Position numbers and translations under genes: made by a program. From Sordaria brevicollis (Eukaryota; Ascomycota; Sordariomycetes; Sordariales; Sordariaceae), in assembly GCA_033439795.1 (NCBI GenBank), contig JAUTDP010000004.1:3162001-3226000 (forward strand): DNA of 64,000 bases, read 5' to 3'. Positions 60,815 to 64,000 of this stretch are shown here, in pieces. Position 1 is the stretch's first letter, and the number at the start of each line of letters is the position of its first letter. The notes beneath the pieces are model-generated. The model had not been told where the DNA came from. It searched no databases and was given only the letters and a program-made list of their open reading frames with translations.

Positions 60815-62841
60815 CTAATTCGCTTTTGCGACCGATTCAACAGGAGACGCCTTAGCCTTTTCATCTGCCTTTTCCTCCTTGGCGTCATCCTTTACCTCCT
60901 TCTCTGAATCCTTCTTTTCCTCGTCCTGGGCGGCATCCTCACCAGACGGTGTCGAGTCGCTTTCAGCAGGGCTTAGCTTCGTTTCATTTTCATCATCGTT
61001 TTGTTTCTCCACGGAACCAATGTCGTTGGATTCCCGTATCGGTTCCGGCTCCGTCGGTTGGTCTTCGCTTTCAACATCTGCAGCAGAATCCTTTGTGGGG
61101 ATCTTATCCGACTCTTGATCGTCCCCGATGGGATCATCATTAGCGGACCCGGAAGAGGATGCTGGCGTATCAACATCGCTATCTTCCGACTCCGAAACTG
61201 ATGTTGGGATTGCGCTCGACGCGCTCTCATTCTGCGCAGTAGCCGCTGATTCCGAGCTTTCCACTTCTCCATCATCTTGGTCCTTTACTTTGTTGTCATC
61301 GACTTCTGCCGTCTCTGCTTTGGTCTTGTCGGGTGTACTCTCCTCCGTCGGCTGATCTTCAGATGCATGATCGTCCTTCGTTACAGTCTTCTGAGCACTC
61401 GTTGTTTCCTTCTCCGTCTCCTTTGGTGTCTCTGACTTTTCCGTCTCCGGCTGTTGCGATTCTATAGAAGGCAGATCTGATGTTGTGTCGAAGGGCGCCG
61501 AAGCTTCAATTACTGTCGTTTCGGCGTCGCTCACTGGCTGCTGGGACATTGGTGGTTCTTCAGTTCCATGGTACACAATGACGGGAATGTTGTCTGTCTC
61601 CATCTCTTCTTCTGTGGCTGGCTCCAATTCAGGTACCCTTCTATGCGTGACCTTGGATTTTCCTCTCAAGTTCGCTGTGCTGCTGGAATCTTCCTCCTCG
61701 GCTTCCGGAACGGTAGTCACGGCGCTGCCAACCGAAGGACTGCTCTTGATATGCCGCCTCGTGTTGGTCCTCATTGCCGAGGTATTGAGACCATCCTCAT
61801 CAACGGATTCCCCAATCGGTGCTCCCCGGCTTGCTATCATCGGAGGCTTTGCAAAAGTGACGGACCCTCCAGGCTGATGTGTCTTGGGTTTCTCCACCAC
61901 CACCTGGGGAACGTCATCGTCGGGCGAAGAAGTAGTCGTGCTCTCCAGGCCCTCGGCCTCGGGAGGGAGCTGGAAGTTCTCGTGCTGAAGAGTCTTGAAA
62001 TGGTCGCAGACGGTTTTGAAAAATATATAAAGACCCGTTTGGCCCTCAACGGCCCAGAAAACGCTTCGATGTTGAAACCACGCATGGGCAAACATGCGAT
62101 GCAGACGGCGAAAGATGTTAACCAAGTGCCTCAACGCCAGATTCTTGTCATGTGTGTCAACGAAGAAACGGCTAGGGAAGTACTTGGGATTAGTCACAGT
62201 ATTAGCGGCCCAGTCGAGAGTATGACAGCAGTAGTCGATGGCGCAGCAGCTCTTGGGTGCATCATGAACGGCGCAGAGGAACTGCCACTCGCTTGCTCGC
62301 ATCTCGGGGCAGGTGGCGGCGCTGCAGGGCGGCTCATCGAACAGGAAGCCAACGATGAGGTTGTTGCATTGTGTGATCAAAAAGCGGCAAAGCTCATACA
62401 GCCAGACCGTCTTGTCGATATGAGCAGGGGGCGTCGCAAGAACTTTGGCCGTCTCCCTTGTGATGGGGGTTGTGTTACCGGCCGTATGATGCCAGTGGAG
62501 TGCCGCCAAATGCTCCTGGAGTTGGAAGGCCGAGTCGAGCTGCACGTCGCGAGACGAAACATGTTAGTTTTAATCGTCGATAGCTGAACAACTTCTTGGG
62601 CAGCTAGATCTAGAGCCAGACGGACCTGATGCAAAGGAACCAACGGAGGACCGGCAGCCATATCGGCGGCCTTGGTGCCCGGATGAATGCGACGATGGGA
62701 TAGTAGGTCTATGGTAGGCATCTCGTATTGCTGCGCCTGGCGGTTGGCGATTGGGCCCATAGCTGGCGACTTGGGACCGATCTGGATTTCGGGAGCAGGC
62801 GGCGGGCTTGGAAGCCGAGGAGAGCTTGGAGGAAGCGACAT
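60815..62841 (-). CDS. mob3: MOB-like protein phocein (MOB3/MOB4), STRIPAK subunit
   Basis: Two exons on the - strand, 62626-62841 and 60815-62539 (86-bp intron), give 646 aa. The Mob1/phocein domain (residues about 72-270) reads DKTVWLYELCRFLITQCNNL, PPCSAATCPEMRASEWQFLC and CCAIDYCCHTLDWAANTVTN, with the zinc-binding Cys/His set and a later HRMFAHAWFQH. An acidic, low-complexity tail of more than 350 residues (Glu/Asp/Thr/Ser) follows, much longer than animal phocein (about 225 aa); long tails are known in filamentous-fungus MOB3. MOB3 is a subunit of the STRIPAK phosphatase complex, needed in related fungi for hyphal fusion and fruiting-body formation. Family call is secure. Confidence 0.92.
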
Positions 62842-63585
62842 GATGGTGCTTTGCTACTTGACCGCGATGCTGGATAAATGGAATGGGGGAAGCTGAGACG
62901 CGAAGCTGGACAGCTAACAAACGAGGCCACTGGACCAGGGGCAGCTCGGCGCGTACGATTCCCAGGTGTGTCAGTCGCCCGCAAAGGTTCCTCGTGGCTC
63001 GACGCTCCGATGTCGCGGATCCTAGGGAATTTTGATCGGTTCGAGATGCCCGTGCAACAGATGAGTCGAGCTTTGGTTGGTCGTGTCGTATGCGGGCGAG
63101 ATGGAAGACGAGAAGGAAACAAGTGGAAGTTGGCTGAGGTCTTGGATGTTGACAGCCATCCAGTTCCAGCCAGATCTGGGGTCCACGGTGCTGTCAACCT
63201 CAATGGGGGTTTGGGAAACTGCTGCCCCTGTGCTGGGCTGGAGCCGAGCGACATGGAGAGAGGGGGCGGGCAGGGGGGTAGGCCGGGCGCCAGTGGAGGG
63301 TGGGAATGTGGGGAACTTTTCATTGTGCCTGGCGCTAAGATCAAGGAAATGTCCAAGCTCCCCCTCTTTCCTTCTGGTTTTGTATCAGCGGTATTGTAAA
63401 TTACGGGATCTGTACTGGACGTGCGTCATGCCTTCTGTATCTGTAACTTGAAGGGCGTGGGCCAACTTTAGAATGTAAATACATCCAATGGGTAAGGTGA
63501 TTTAAACCAAAACACTAAATCATACCTCACGTCAACCTTTTGTATAAATTGGTGACCAAGAAACCCGGTTCAAGCTCATTTCGAA
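62842..63585. other. Shared divergent promoter region, MOB3 and CobW-family gene
   Basis: 744 bp between divergent starts. No recognisable coding segment; it holds both promoters. Confidence 0.4.
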
Positions 63586-64000
63586 ATGGATTACGACGAC
63601 GATGCCCCGCCCGATCTTGTCGAGGCCCGCGAGGTCATAACGGAGGAAGAGAAACCAGTCAAAGTTCCCATCTCCATTGTAACAGGTCTGCTCCCTGCTG
63701 TTGATTCTGAATGGTTGTCGACATATGCTGATACAGTCTCAGGTTACCTCGGAGCGGGTAAAACTACCCTATTGAACTACATCTTGACTGCCCAGCATGG
63801 AAAGAAAATTGCTGTCATCATGAATGGTATGGCTGAAATACCACCCATCGTCTTTGTCTGCTAGGATGCTGAGCTGACATTAAAACATACAGAGTTTGGA
63901 GACTGTTCGTCACCTTTTTTCCTACGGTCCCTCAACGCACCTTTGCTGACGCTCTACCAGCCTTGGACATTGAGAAATCCCTCACTGTAAACAAGGACGG
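63586..64000 (+). CDS. CobW/P47K family GTPase, ZNG1-like (5' part only)
   Basis: The gene starts at 63586 and runs off the window. Exons seen are 63586-63685, 63743-63826, 63893-63904 (12 nt) and 63961 onward. The protein starts [20 protein letters not shown], an acidic N-terminus typical of eukaryotic members, and then [20 protein letters not shown], a Walker A P-loop, IAVIMN and [21 protein letters not shown]1-type proteins are GTP-driven zinc chaperones that load methionine aminopeptidase. The four exons join in frame (Gly34 and Glu62 codons are split). The C-terminal half, including the CXCC motif, is outside the window. Confidence 0.88.

Noticed and set aside
61568..62587. 339-aa open frame on the + strand
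   Set aside because: Antisense to the MOB3 coding exon, whose - strand product has the full MOB zinc signature; the + strand product has no motif.
1..64000. CRISPR arrays, bacterial operons, rRNA genes and telomeric repeats
   Set aside because: None seen; intron structure, branch sites and gene content are fungal nuclear throughout.

Overview
The window comes from the nuclear genome of a filamentous ascomycete (Pezizomycotina, most likely a Sordariomycete). Evidence: short introns (about 55-150 bp) with fungal branch sites such as CTAAC or CTGAC; small intron-containing tRNA genes; a full set of fungal housekeeping genes; and two AT-rich blocks with the signature of repeat-induced point mutation (RIP), in which CpA/TpG are almost gone while CpG and CpC remain. 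I assigned exons by hand from reading frame, splice signals and family knowledge. No alignment or database search was run.

Layout. 1-5760 is a RIP-destroyed block: the 3' part of a Ty3/Gypsy chromovirus (gag tail, RT, integrase, chromodomain, 3' LTR) on the + strand, followed by a gag remnant of a Gypsy element on the - strand. 6.6-20.7 kb holds + strand genes: an Atos/FAM214-like protein, the pre-60S factor URB1/NPA1, an Eap1-like eIF4E-binding protein and a PPR protein, with tRNA-Asp and tRNA-Gln between them. 21.5-30.6 kb is - strand: LSM4, two tRNA-Ala(AGC), a GVP36-like BAR protein, N-acetylglutamate synthase and a beta-hydroxyacid dehydrogenase. 31191-34998 is a complete but RIP-dead two-gene PIF/Harbinger DNA transposon, placed between the divergent dehydrogenase and V-ATPase subunit e genes. 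35.3-47.8 kb holds VMA9, ARV1, a LysM protein, SMC2 and a MOSC-domain protein. 47.8-56.6 kb is gene-poor and contains one 395-bp MITE with a TTA target duplication. 56.6-64 kb holds a Zn2Cys6 transcription factor, the STRIPAK subunit MOB3/phocein, and the start of a CobW-family (ZNG1-like) GTPase cut off by the window end.

The genes are mostly unrelated housekeeping functions: ribosome assembly (URB1), mRNA decay and splicing (LSM4), translation control (Eap1-like), arginine synthesis (NAGS), membrane and lipid biology (GVP36, ARV1, VMA9), chromosome condensation (SMC2) and signalling (MOB3). I see no biosynthetic cluster and no convincing new multi-gene system. The most notable items are the Harbinger element with unmutated ends and repeated subterminal palindromes, the short MITE whose terminal repeats do not match it, two GC-AG introns in the BAR gene, and an unmutated 270-bp LTR island between two RIP-saturated stretches.
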